A stretch of 64,000 nucleotides of DNA from Prevotella sp. Lineage in GTDB: Bacteria; Bacteroidota; Bacteroidia; Bacteroidales; Bacteroidaceae. Position numbers and translations under genes: made by a program. The DNA lies in assembly GCA_017509155.1 (NCBI GenBank), contig JAFWQE010000016.1:45055-109054 (forward strand), given 5' to 3'. The notes beneath the pieces are model-generated. The model was not told where the DNA came from and searched no databases. It saw only the letters and a list, made by a program, of their open reading frames with translations. How positions within the stretch are numbered: position 1 is the stretch's first letter; the number at the start of each line of letters is the position of its first letter. Positions 25,083 through 34,027 of the stretch are shown here, piece by piece.

Positions 25083-26953
25083 TATTCTATACTAATAGTT
25101 GTTTCTATCGAGGGCTTTTCTGTCTTTAAGGTCAACATGTTGGCTTTCTCTTTCACGCCATAATAATCTGAAACCCAACACTCTTCCTCATTCTGTGCAG
25201 AACCATCTGATACGATATGTAAACACTCTCTCCTTGTGTGCCATAGCTGTTTCAACACACTGCTTTCGGGTTTGTTCTCGACCTCGTCTTCAACAACCCA
25301 CACGGGTGCATCTTTCTTTTTCTTTATGCGACGATGATGTACGATGCCTTTCCCGACGTGTTTGAAACACGCTATCCTCCCTTCAAACACATAAGAGTCT
25401 TCCGTCTCTGAAAGCTGTGCTTTTGCGTCCTCTGGCCAGTAATACCAAATAAACCTACCACCTTTCAGCATTTGGTCATGGTCATCAAGCATGACCGTAT
25501 TATGGGCCTTGGTTCCATTAAAATATTTTATTAAATCAGCAGACGTATTATACTTATAGGAACCAGCATCTAACAAGACATTTTCTCCCTTATACCATAC
25601 ATCAACATGCATGTTATCAGCTTGTGATGGCCTGTCTTTGAACCCACCACACCTAATAAAGGTCAAAGTATCCCGTTCACGTATCAAATAATATCCACTA
25701 ACAGGATATTCAATACAACCATGTCTTTTTTCTATCTTAGGGAACAATCTAACAGAAACATTATACCATTCTTTATCTTCATAAAAACCGTCGTCATACA
25801 AATGCTCACCGGTTAACAGATAATGCAAAGCATCCAACTGAGGCCTATAATCTCTGTAATCATTATCTGACAATTTGAAAAAGAGAGCGCCGTCATTTGC
25901 CCCATAATTAGGCAGCCATCCATTGCTATCTTCCTGACATTGGAAAAGGAAGTCTATAGACTTGTAAGCCCTTTCATACACAATATCGGAAAACTTCTCT
26001 CCATTTAGTTGAGCCAGACCAATTGCCCATGTCAACAACTGAACAACCACACGATGGTAGTTCATACTAAACTGCAAGAATGTTCCATCGTCATATATCT
26101 GATAAGCTATTTCCTCTTCAAACCATTCCTTACCTTTCTTTTTTCTTTCATCCGATTCTGGGAAAAACGGGAAGAGCAATGAAGTGAGATATAATGTCAG
26201 CGTTTCCGTTATAGCATGGTTATTTCGAACCGAAATGCGAGAAAAGTTAATGTTGTTTCTAACATGACGTATTTGCCAATAGACACTATTCATCATCTTT
26301 TGAAACACATTTTCCGTCAAGAATTCAGAATCTCTATAGAAATAAAGAGCAAAAGTCCAATTGAGTATTCGTAATGAGATTTCTTGACTACACTTGTAAT
26401 TAGGCCCCTGGTTTACCGGATTCTTCTCTATCCAATCCAATATCTCACGGAACACGTATTCAGAATGATCTTCATTGAAATGATAATCATAGCGCATGAT
26501 TGTATAAAGATATGAAAAGCGTGACTTTTCCCACGTGAACTTAATGTCACCGGCCTCTTTATCGATATCTTCTATTTCAGTCCAATGTCTTTTAACGTCA
26601 TATTTAAAACCTGTGTCAGGATTCGTCACCCAATCATAAGCCAATCCTAAAGACATCCATTCGTGACTGAAAAAAAGGATATCACCACGAAGGATCCTCT
26701 GACAATCCTGCTGAAGTTGCTCAGTGGGATTCTTGCTCACTCCTAAGTCTTCTCGCGAAGAAAAGAAGAACGGTGCTGCATCCTTTTTCCATTCATCGAG
26801 CGTAACGAACATCTCTTCAGCTGGCGAAACAGGGAACTGGGATTTCAAAAGCCCACTTTTTCTTTTTAATTCATACCAACCTCGAAAAGCAAAATACTTG
26901 CTTCCCATATTATGATAGAGTTGGTATATTTGCTGAAGTTTATTCAAAACCAC
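25082..26953 (-). CDS. Heparinase II/III-like protein of polysaccharide loci
   Basis: 623 residues. Layout is that of heparinase II/III-type proteins: an N-terminal helical (alpha/alpha) toroid (~60-380, with HEWMSLGLAYDW, RNNHAITETLTLY, YDDGTFLQFSMNYHR) and a C-terminal beta-sandwich (~400-620, with YYLIRERDTLTFIRCGG, HVDVWYKGENVLLDAGSYKY). His, Tyr and Asn in the RNNHAITE and NYHRV blocks match lyase active-site positions. No signal peptide is visible, so a cytoplasmic role in assembly rather than degradation is possible. These proteins are routinely paired with WbuB-like transferases; exact role unknown. Confidence 0.82.
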   Translation of the reverse strand: MVLNKLQQIYQLYHNMGSKYFAFRGWYELKRKSGLLKSQFPVSPAEEMFVTLDEWKKDAAPFFFSSREDLGVSKNPTEQLQQDCQRILRGDILFFSHEWMSLGLAYDWVTNPDTGFKYDVKRHWTEIEDIDKEAGDIKFTWEKSRFSYLYTIMRYDYHFNEDHSEYVFREILDWIEKNPVNQGPNYKCSQEISLRILNWTFALYFYRDSEFLTENVFQKMMNSVYWQIRHVRNNINFSRISVRNNHAITETLTLYLTSLLFPFFPESDERKKKGKEWFEEEIAYQIYDDGTFLQFSMNYHRVVVQLLTWAIGLAQLNGEKFSDIVYERAYKSIDFLFQCQEDSNGWLPNYGANDGALFFKLSDNDYRDYRPQLDALHYLLTGEHLYDDGFYEDKEWYNVSVRLFPKIEKRHGCIEYPVSGYYLIRERDTLTFIRCGGFKDRPSQADNMHVDVWYKGENVLLDAGSYKYNTSADLIKYFNGTKAHNTVMLDDHDQMLKGGRFIWYYWPEDAKAQLSETEDSYVFEGRIACFKHVGKGIVHHRRIKKKKDAPVWVVEDEVENKPESSVLKQLWHTRRECLHIVSDGSAQNEEECWVSDYYGVKEKANMLTLKTEKPSIETTISIE

Positions 26954-26975
26954 AATCGTTATGTTTTAGGCACCA

Positions 26976-27446
26976 CTATTTAACATCAATCTCGTAGTAT
27001 TTTTCCACACGGTTTTCTCTGATGATATGGCAAGGATTTCCGACAACAGTACAATTTGCAGGTATAGATTTATTTACCACAGAATTTGCCCCGATGATAA
27101 CATTATCACCGATTGTTATTTCTCCAAACACCACACTACCTGCACCAATATACACATCGTTGCCTATCACAGGTACTTTCAGGTCACCGAAATTCCTACC
27201 GATTGTTACGTTTTGCGCTATTAAACAGTTCCTGCCGATTGAAGTATTGCTATGGATAATAGTACCGAGTCCCCAATAACCAAGCCTTGTCCCTTTTCCT
27301 ATTTCGCAACTGCTTGGAATCCATACTGAAAATAAAAACCTGTTCAACCATGAAAGAAGTTTCGCAGTTCTCTTCAAATGATGGACATACAAGAAATGTC
27401 CAATACGGTACAATACAAACGGAGCATCATTTCTCATTATAGGCAT
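26976..27446 (-). CDS. Hexapeptide-repeat O-acetyltransferase (serine acetyltransferase-like)
   Basis: 156 residues. Short N-terminal helical part then a left-handed beta-helix (GKGTRLGYWGLGTIIHSNTS, IGRNCLIAQNVTIGRNFGD, GNDVYIGAGSVVFGEITIGD, IGANSVVNKSIP) ending with the acetyl-CoA site NCTVVGNPCHII. CysE/WcaF-like shape, but in this cluster it likely acetylates a sugar of the repeat unit. It overlaps the preceding glycosyltransferase gene by about 20 bp; an alternative start at MRNDAPF three codons later reduces the overlap. Confidence 0.84.
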   Translation of the reverse strand: MPIMRNDAPFVLYRIGHFLYVHHLKRTAKLLSWLNRFLFSVWIPSSCEIGKGTRLGYWGLGTIIHSNTSIGRNCLIAQNVTIGRNFGDLKVPVIGNDVYIGAGSVVFGEITIGDNVIIGANSVVNKSIPANCTVVGNPCHIIRENRVEKYYEIDVK

Positions 27447-28554
27447 AGTTTAAACAATTCTGAAAAATACTCATATATGATTCAAAAGAAAACTCATGCG
27501 TAATCTTTTCAAAACTCCTTTTTCCCATTTTTGATACTACCTCAGGATTATCGTGTAGATATGATAGTTTTTCAACCAAGAAATCTTTAGTCATTTTCTC
27601 ACTAATCACAAAACCGTTCTCTTCATTTATCAAGTCCAATTCTGTTCCATCTGCAGGACCAGAAATTACAGGCAATGAACTCACCATGCCATCGACGATT
27701 GCCAATCCACCTAAACCAGGAAGCACAAGTACTTGATACTTTCCCAATAAGGAATTAAGACCGTCTACAACCCTACCGTGGAATCTCACATCAACATTCT
27801 GTGCTTTCTCTTTTACATATTTCTCTAAAACAGGTTTATAGTTGCCATCACCTATTAGATGTAAATGGACATCTGAATATCTTGTAAATAAATCTCGAAC
27901 AGCATCTACTAAAACTTCTAAATTTTTAACTTTTGTCATCGCGCCAACAAAGGCAATATTAAACCCAGATTCCTTTTCTACCACTCCTTGTTTCTTTACC
28001 TTTTCTATCTTCTCCGTTGTATCTATCACATTGATAGCCTTGAAGACCCTACTTTCATCTACACCTTCTTCTAAAAAGTACCTCTCACCTTGAGAAGAAT
28101 ATGTAAAGACCGCATCAACATGACGCTCCAAATATGAAATCCAATATTGTAAAAGTCCTCTTAGCCCCCCTTTATGTTCATTATTCTTAAGAGAACCTAA
28201 CGACCACCATATTATTTTTTTTCTAAAAAGCTTGCAATAAAAAAAAGCAATACTCGCCCACAATAAGTTTGACGCGCCTTCTGTCAATACGACATCAGGA
28301 CTATAACGAAGTAACCTAAAGAACAAAAAAGGAGTATATGGTAGTCCAATTGTTCCATTACCTGGAACAGGGATATATTTTGTTGGCAGTTCCTTATGCC
28401 TAAACGGCACCTCACCTTCATAGTTTTTCCTTTTAGAATTTGGAACAGATCTTCCATGCCAAAGCTCAAAATCCACATCTTTAAGCTTTGACATTGCAGT
28501 ATAAGTACCAACCCTATACTGAAACATCACACAATACAAACAAAGTAGTTTCAT
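27427..28554 (-). CDS. GT4-family glycosyltransferase
   Basis: The start is taken at MKLLCLYCVMFQYRVG (ATG 28552-28554); a longer frame upstream has no family resemblance. 375 residues, GT-B fold: acceptor domain with YSPDVVLTEGASNLLWA, then FNIAFVGAMTKVKNLEVLVDAV (~190-210) and HLIGDGNYKPVLEKY, HGRVVDGLNSLLGKYQVLVLPGLGGLAIVDGMVSSLPVI, the donor-binding region. It adds a sugar of the repeat unit; donor not predictable. The coding sequence is clearly AT-rich. Confidence 0.84.
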   Translation of the reverse strand: MKLLCLYCVMFQYRVGTYTAMSKLKDVDFELWHGRSVPNSKRKNYEGEVPFRHKELPTKYIPVPGNGTIGLPYTPFLFFRLLRYSPDVVLTEGASNLLWASIAFFYCKLFRKKIIWWSLGSLKNNEHKGGLRGLLQYWISYLERHVDAVFTYSSQGERYFLEEGVDESRVFKAINVIDTTEKIEKVKKQGVVEKESGFNIAFVGAMTKVKNLEVLVDAVRDLFTRYSDVHLHLIGDGNYKPVLEKYVKEKAQNVDVRFHGRVVDGLNSLLGKYQVLVLPGLGGLAIVDGMVSSLPVISGPADGTELDLINEENGFVISEKMTKDFLVEKLSYLHDNPEVVSKMGKRSFEKITHEFSFESYMSIFQNCLNYAYNEK

Positions 28555-28991
28555 ACAATACCCTAAATTCCGCAGCACATTGGTTTTACGATCTTTATAA
28601 GTACTTAAGCGACATGAAGTTGTCCGGAATTTGCCCTTGTCAGAAATATCACTTTCCTTAGTGCTGCAAATCAAAGCAACTGAAAAACATCAATGACAAG
28701 GCAAAGACAAGCAGATTGATATGTTCATCGGCGAGTACATATAACGCTGCATTCTGACCAACTATTGTGGGGAGTCCTCGAAAATCATGTTTAGCGATTC
28801 TGGAACTGAAATCGGACATATTCGCATATTACGAGTGCAAAAACATACACACAAAATCTATCTACGTATTTTGAGCGTTGTTTTTTTCATTTACCCCCTA
28901 CTATATAAAAATATGTACTAATAACAAGAAGACTCAATACGTTTAATATTGTTTGTGTTAGAATCATTTGCAAGTATAAAAATTATCTATT
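28555..28991. other. 437-bp gap with no convincing gene
   Basis: Between two glycosyltransferase genes. A 53-codon minus-strand frame (28658-28819, beginning MSDFSSRIAKHDFRGLP and ending in a hydrophobic stretch) is present, but I find no family resemblance or clear ribosome-binding site. The remainder is AT-rich. It may be the remnant of a lost gene in an exchanged cassette. Confidence 0.4.
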
Positions 28992-29924
28992 TCATTTATA
29001 TCTTCTCAAATTTTTGCCAAACGGATTCAGTCCTCTTTCCTTATAATACTCACTTATACTTTTGATCTGTTTATCATTTTGGTTTTCCAAAACATTTAGT
29101 CTACTCAAAGGCGTACTATTCTTATTAAAAATAGGGCATAACAGCCCAGAATCAAGCTTTATTATCTTAAGCCCCGCCAACTTTACCATGGCATTCAACC
29201 AAATATCATCAGCTAGGGGGGTCAGTTTTTCAAATAGATTACGATTGTTATAATCTTTATACAAGAGTGAAGGAACAATTAAAGTGCCTCCACCAGACCC
29301 AAAGAAAAAATGATTACTACTGCATGCCCCTAAGGTGGATTTCCAAGAACTATACTCTTTCAATTCGTTATCCTTACCATATTCCATTACATATCCATAC
29401 CTACAAATAACCGAATTTGGAGTCCTCTTGTATTCATTTACTAAAGACTCAAGCATGTCACCAGGGTAATAGAGATCATCGTCAATAAGTACGATCATTT
29501 TATCAGGATTCTCATTAAAAACATAATAGTATTTTTTGTGAGAACGTAAATCTTCATCTACCAACCTTATTTTGAAGATGTCATTCTGTCGTTCACGCAA
29601 TGAAAGAGGAATGCTATCCATACTAGGGAATTGCTCTTTAGACAACCACAAAAAAACCTTAGAAGGTAAGACTGTCTGTCTTAGCATGCACTCAACGACC
29701 TGCCACACATTATCAATGCGTGGAGGAAATGACGTTAAAGACACAATTAGTTCATCACATACAGGATGCCGTTCTGGTTGTCTGCAATGAGAAAGGTAAT
29801 GAGGAATATGATAATTAGCGAGTTTACGCACTCCCCAACGAACAGGAGAAAACAAATGAGAGAAGGAACTACGTTGGGTGTATAAACGGCTATACGTCTT
29901 CACATACAAGTCCAATACGTTCAT
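28992..29924 (-). CDS. Probable GT-A-type glycosyltransferase
   Basis: 310 residues. The start of the catalytic region is LIVSLTSFPPRIDNVWQVVECML (~59-81), followed by an Asp-rich metal site VLIDDDLYYPGDMLESLV (~144-161) and PLADDIWLNAMVKLAG (~236-251), as in small GT-A enzymes that act on mannose- or galactose-type acceptors. Family not certain. It overlaps the Wzy-like gene by 35 bp, so the two are probably coupled. AT-rich like its neighbours. Confidence 0.72.
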   Translation of the reverse strand: MNVLDLYVKTYSRLYTQRSSFSHLFSPVRWGVRKLANYHIPHYLSHCRQPERHPVCDELIVSLTSFPPRIDNVWQVVECMLRQTVLPSKVFLWLSKEQFPSMDSIPLSLRERQNDIFKIRLVDEDLRSHKKYYYVFNENPDKMIVLIDDDLYYPGDMLESLVNEYKRTPNSVICRYGYVMEYGKDNELKEYSSWKSTLGACSSNHFFFGSGGGTLIVPSLLYKDYNNRNLFEKLTPLADDIWLNAMVKLAGLKIIKLDSGLLCPIFNKNSTPLSRLNVLENQNDKQIKSISEYYKERGLNPFGKNLRRYK

Positions 29925-31116
29925 AATTCGCGAAAACCGTTAATGAAGCAAATGCGGCAAACACAAAAGGAAACCACAAATAACCACTGTTAATAATTGA
30001 ATAAACAGGCATCGGTATCAAAGCCAAGAACAACAAGGTTTTTACCGGACGATTGTCACTCCGAACAGCCTTAACAAACAAGTTTATAAGATATATAATA
30101 AAAACAGCAAAAAAGACGATACCATATTGGAATAGAACCTCAAAAAACATATTATGAATAGCGGTGACACCTGACTTATAAAATCCCATACCTGCACTCA
30201 TCCCTCCAATTCCTAGTCCCAAGCCAAAAGTATCACCCATAATATCCCAGCCGTAATTCCAAATTACCGCCCTTTCACCTGCTTCTAGAATACGGTCGCC
30301 ACTAGCTCGAGCTTCTATGGCTTGCAACATTTCCAAATCTTCAGAGTAAAAACTATAGTAATACAATGCGATAAAGACAAATGAAGCAAGTATTAAAAAG
30401 CGAAACATGCTCTTACCAGTCATCAAAATAATAAGTGAAAACATAATGATTAGTGAAATAAATCCACCTCGACTTGCATTGTAAAACATACACATGATTG
30501 CCAGTGCTATCTCAACAATTACAAGTATCTTATATTTAGTAGCATTTTTGTCAAATAATAAATAAAACAAAAAAGGTAAAGCAAAACAAAGGAATGCTGT
30601 ATACCCATTAAAATTGGCAAACGTAACAGCTGCAAAATGGCGTTGGATAACGACATCACCTGTATTAAAATACAAATCATCCTGAATTCTCGATACACCC
30701 AAATGATTGTCAGTTGTAATCTCCCATAAAGCGACGACCAATGTCAAACCGACAGTAAGCACCCAACCGAAAGCGATGGACTTAAGAGGATTATTTGCAA
30801 ACCTAGAGAAAACTAATATTTCAAGAAATAACAAAAAATGAACGAAATAATAAACCAATTCCTTAAAGCCTTCTACGATATCAGGAGTCCATATCAAAGA
30901 AATAGCGCAAAACACCAAAAAAGCAATAAAACAATTAACAAAAGGATGTATAAAGTCACCACACTCTTTGAATTTGGGAATAAACCAAGGCAGCAATAGA
31001 ACTGCTAAAACCCTCGACAAATGAAGGTATCCTCCCAAACCACCGAAAGCCAATGATGCCAATATCAACAGCAAGGTGATATCATAAGTATTATACGTTT
31101 TATTATCTTGTCCCAT
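29890..31116 (-). CDS. wzy: Wzy-like O-antigen/capsule polymerase (O-antigen ligase superfamily)
   Basis: 408 residues, about eleven hydrophobic segments. The large extracytoplasmic loop before the C-terminal helices contains ERAVIWNYGWDIMGDTFGLGLGIGG and AIHNMFFEVLFQYG, the WaaL/Wzy (PF04932) pattern with R-A-x-I-W and H-N-x-x-x-E. It joins repeat units in the periplasm. Only one such gene lies in the cluster, so it is the likely polymerase. It overlaps the pyruvyltransferase gene by 14 bp. Confidence 0.84.
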   Translation of the reverse strand: MGQDNKTYNTYDITLLLILASLAFGGLGGYLHLSRVLAVLLLPWFIPKFKECGDFIHPFVNCFIAFLVFCAISLIWTPDIVEGFKELVYYFVHFLLFLEILVFSRFANNPLKSIAFGWVLTVGLTLVVALWEITTDNHLGVSRIQDDLYFNTGDVVIQRHFAAVTFANFNGYTAFLCFALPFLFYLLFDKNATKYKILVIVEIALAIMCMFYNASRGGFISLIIMFSLIILMTGKSMFRFLILASFVFIALYYYSFYSEDLEMLQAIEARASGDRILEAGERAVIWNYGWDIMGDTFGLGLGIGGMSAGMGFYKSGVTAIHNMFFEVLFQYGIVFFAVFIIYLINLFVKAVRSDNRPVKTLLFLALIPMPVYSIINSGYLWFPFVFAAFASLTVFANYERIGLVCEDV

Positions 31117-32251
31117 TTAAGCATTTCGTTAAAAAAGTCATCGATTTTTTTCTTTCTCCTTCCAAAATTGTATTTACCTTTGTGTAATCAATACTTTCAC
31201 CGATAATCTTTTCTATATTAACACTGTCGGATTCTTTAATCAGTCGTGATTCCAACCCAAAGAGCGACAATAACGAAAAGAACCTATTACTTCCACGATG
31301 ATTATTGCAAATTGTAATAAAAGGTTTATTAAACAATATAGAAAAAACTGTTCCATGGAATGAATCTGTAACGACGAATGAAGAACTAGCGATTTTGAAT
31401 AGCCAGTCCTCTACCGAAGGATAGACACAATCATTGATGCTCTTAGTAATACCTTTAATATACTTTTTTGTTGTGCCACCATGAACAACTTCTAAGTTTT
31501 TGGCTTTCGCTATAGACGACAAAATTGCATCTTTACTATTTGATTCATCTAAAATATAAGAAAACAGGATCGGTGACTCTTGGTCTAACGGCTGTCCGAT
31601 TCTGACAATATATTCTTCTTGTCTCAGCAGCATTGTAGGATCCAGTACCCATTTAGCATCAACTCCCAGACTTTCCTTGCATAAATCGACAAGAGACTGT
31701 TCCCTCACAGATATGCCCACAAACGTTTTAGCCAACTCTTTACAAAGAGCGAGTTTGCTGTCATTGGAAAAGAAAGACTGTCTTCCGCATGATGCAGCAT
31801 AAACGATTTTAATCACATTATCACGCTTGACAAAATCCAAGAATGAATTAGGACAATAATAATCTAGCCAGACTTGATCACTTCCCACAACATAAGCATC
31901 AAAAGAATATTCCTTGTCAATTTCAAACAATTGATCAGAAAAGGCTCTTCTTGTCATTGCGATATTAGCGTCTATGAATCTCTGCGTGTTTTGAGAAATC
32001 GTTCTATACTCGTTTTCTGTCAAAAACGGATTCCATCTTGGCGACACATTTTTCTTGAACACATAATGATGATAAAGCCGCTTCAGGTACCCTCCAATAT
32101 GCTTCGAAAAAGAATCGTATTGCCTCCTCTGATGCCTATCTATTGTTAAGGCTTCATGCCCCATGTCACGGAGAACCTTTTGCAAAGCGAATGCCTGCAA
32201 AATACCGCCATAATTCGTTTCCTGTGGTAGAGTGAGAATGCCAATTCTCAT
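31103..32251 (-). CDS. Polysaccharide pyruvyl transferase
   Basis: 382 residues. Opening MRIGILTLPQETNYGGILQAFALQ is the GT-B-like pyruvyltransferase (PF04230, CsaB/WcaK) signature; VGSDQVWLDYY, FVGISVREQS and FVVTDSFHGTVFSILFNKPF are further family blocks. It adds a pyruvate ketal from PEP to a sugar, placing negative charge on the polymer. It lies 4 bp after the ThDP enzyme gene and overlaps the Wzy-like gene. Confidence 0.88.
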   Translation of the reverse strand: MRIGILTLPQETNYGGILQAFALQKVLRDMGHEALTIDRHQRRQYDSFSKHIGGYLKRLYHHYVFKKNVSPRWNPFLTENEYRTISQNTQRFIDANIAMTRRAFSDQLFEIDKEYSFDAYVVGSDQVWLDYYCPNSFLDFVKRDNVIKIVYAASCGRQSFFSNDSKLALCKELAKTFVGISVREQSLVDLCKESLGVDAKWVLDPTMLLRQEEYIVRIGQPLDQESPILFSYILDESNSKDAILSSIAKAKNLEVVHGGTTKKYIKGITKSINDCVYPSVEDWLFKIASSSFVVTDSFHGTVFSILFNKPFITICNNHRGSNRFFSLLSLFGLESRLIKESDSVNIEKIIGESIDYTKVNTILEGERKKSMTFLTKCLNGTR

Positions 32252-32255
32252 ATGT

Positions 32256-34001
32256 TTATCTAAGTATTTTTTTTATTGTTTCAACTCCTTTTTGTCCGAA
32301 TAAGCCACGCACGACTTTTTTCGCACTTCCTGTTGCGTTTGAAAGTGTTCCATATATTGTTCTCAAGGCATTGCTCTCATCTTCATTGGCTGTAAACACT
32401 TCAAAAAGAATTGGTTTTTCACCGATTACAGGATTAAGGAACCTATCCAACATATCCATAAACTCCTTTTTATTCTCTGCTGAAAAATACTCAAAACCCA
32501 AATCCTCAGCATAGTGCTTAATAAGAGAACGTGATTTGTTTCCATAATGGCCGCCTGCCGCCATGAACAAATCAGCTTCATCACCGAAGGCTGCTGCAGG
32601 ATGATTAAAGTTTCTGAATTCCGTTCCTTTTCCATTGTTTACAACAAGGATACGCACATTATTACCTACATGGCGATTCCCAAGAACATTCATGTCATAG
32701 AAAAAAGCCAAATCCCCTAAAACGGCGAAAAACAATCGCTGCATATCAGCTAAAGAGGCTCCAATTAAGGTTGACAAGACACCGTCAATGCCAAATCCAC
32801 CCGTATTGGAACATCTAACGACCGTATCTGAGACTTCGAAAAGATTCCAATTTCTCAATGAATTCAGTATACCTAGGTGCAAAACTGATTTCTCAGGTAT
32901 GCGACAAGCCGTTTGCTGAGCTATCCATGTGTTTGAAAAAGGTAGTTCGGGAATGTGTTTCCTCGCATTGACTAGTTCGTCCTGGCATAAATCAAAAAAC
33001 TCTCTTCGTGGCTCGCATGTTGCATCTGAATAATAGTCAAAGAAAACATCCTCTGGCATTTCAAAAACATAATGCAATTTCCTAAAAGTATCTCTCAACT
33101 CACCATCTTCACTGACTCTCCATACAGTTTTGGGGGCTAGTCCTAGAGATGGAGTATCGCCAGAGACCTCACCCAAATGTATTAAAAGATTCAAATCGCG
33201 AAGTTTGCACATATAGCTACTCTGACTAAGCACAAAAGCGAATTGGACCCTATAATCGCCATAATAGCCACTGGTATGGTCGCAGAAAACCACAGCGTCG
33301 TTTGTCGCGCAAAAGTGTTCTATGGCCTCAGTCTCTTTTTTCGTAAATGTTTTATGGTTACCTATAAATATACCGATTCTTCCTTTATTAGGTAATTCTG
33401 GTAAACGTTCGTTTTGAGTATATCGGCTTATCACCCTTGTAGGGGGTAATTCTTTCACAGAAAAATCACGACTGTAAGACGTAGACAAATTTATGTGGAC
33501 AGGTCCACCTCCTCGATGCCGTAACTCAAGAACGGCTCTATTTATCCTTATGTTTACATCCCACTCATCATCTTCTTTATAAATAGTTCTGATATGCTCA
33601 CTTAGAATAACCGTATCTTTGGGAGGATTAGAACGATCTATCACCTGTGGTCTTAAATGACCTATTCTTATCTCATCCTGAGTTGATGTAACGGCGAGTA
33701 TGGGGAGTTTCCGATAAAAAGCTTCTGTCAACCCTGGGAAGTAATTTCTGGATGCCGTTGCCCCCGTACACGAAAGAACCACTGGTTCATTAGACTGGGC
33801 AGACAATCCACATGCGATATAAGCAGCGGAACGTTCATCGACACTTGAATATATTTCAAAGAAAGAATCCTGCTGAACGGATGCGACAAACGTCACATTA
33901 GTAGCTCCAGGTGATGCAACCACTTTTTTAATACCATTTGCCTTCAACAAGGATATGAGTATCTGAATATTCCTCTCCGATGTATAATACTTGCCTTCCA
34001 T
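32256..34001 (-). CDS. MenD-like thiamine diphosphate enzyme of unknown substrate
   Basis: 581 residues with the three-domain ThDP enzyme layout. N-terminal PYR domain: GIKKVVASPGATN, catalytic Glu56 in SSVDERSAAYIACGLSA, and VVLSCTGATASRNYFPGLTEA. C-terminal PP domain: VLGDLAFFYDMNVL (Gly429-Asp430) through VNNGKGTEF (~455-461), the Mg/ThDP-binding G-D-x(26)-N-N motif; the spacing resembles MenD. The enzyme should handle a 2-oxo acid. True MenD would sit in a menaquinone operon; here the neighbours are a flippase and a pyruvyltransferase, so a role in making a modified sugar or acyl group is inferred. No FAD motif is apparent. Confidence 0.8.
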   Translation of the reverse strand: MEGKYYTSERNIQILISLLKANGIKKVVASPGATNVTFVASVQQDSFFEIYSSVDERSAAYIACGLSAQSNEPVVLSCTGATASRNYFPGLTEAFYRKLPILAVTSTQDEIRIGHLRPQVIDRSNPPKDTVILSEHIRTIYKEDDEWDVNIRINRAVLELRHRGGGPVHINLSTSYSRDFSVKELPPTRVISRYTQNERLPELPNKGRIGIFIGNHKTFTKKETEAIEHFCATNDAVVFCDHTSGYYGDYRVQFAFVLSQSSYMCKLRDLNLLIHLGEVSGDTPSLGLAPKTVWRVSEDGELRDTFRKLHYVFEMPEDVFFDYYSDATCEPRREFFDLCQDELVNARKHIPELPFSNTWIAQQTACRIPEKSVLHLGILNSLRNWNLFEVSDTVVRCSNTGGFGIDGVLSTLIGASLADMQRLFFAVLGDLAFFYDMNVLGNRHVGNNVRILVVNNGKGTEFRNFNHPAAAFGDEADLFMAAGGHYGNKSRSLIKHYAEDLGFEYFSAENKKEFMDMLDRFLNPVIGEKPILFEVFTANEDESNALRTIYGTLSNATGSAKKVVRGLFGQKGVETIKKILR

Positions 34002-34027
34002 ATATAAGTGTATACTATAAAGAATTA

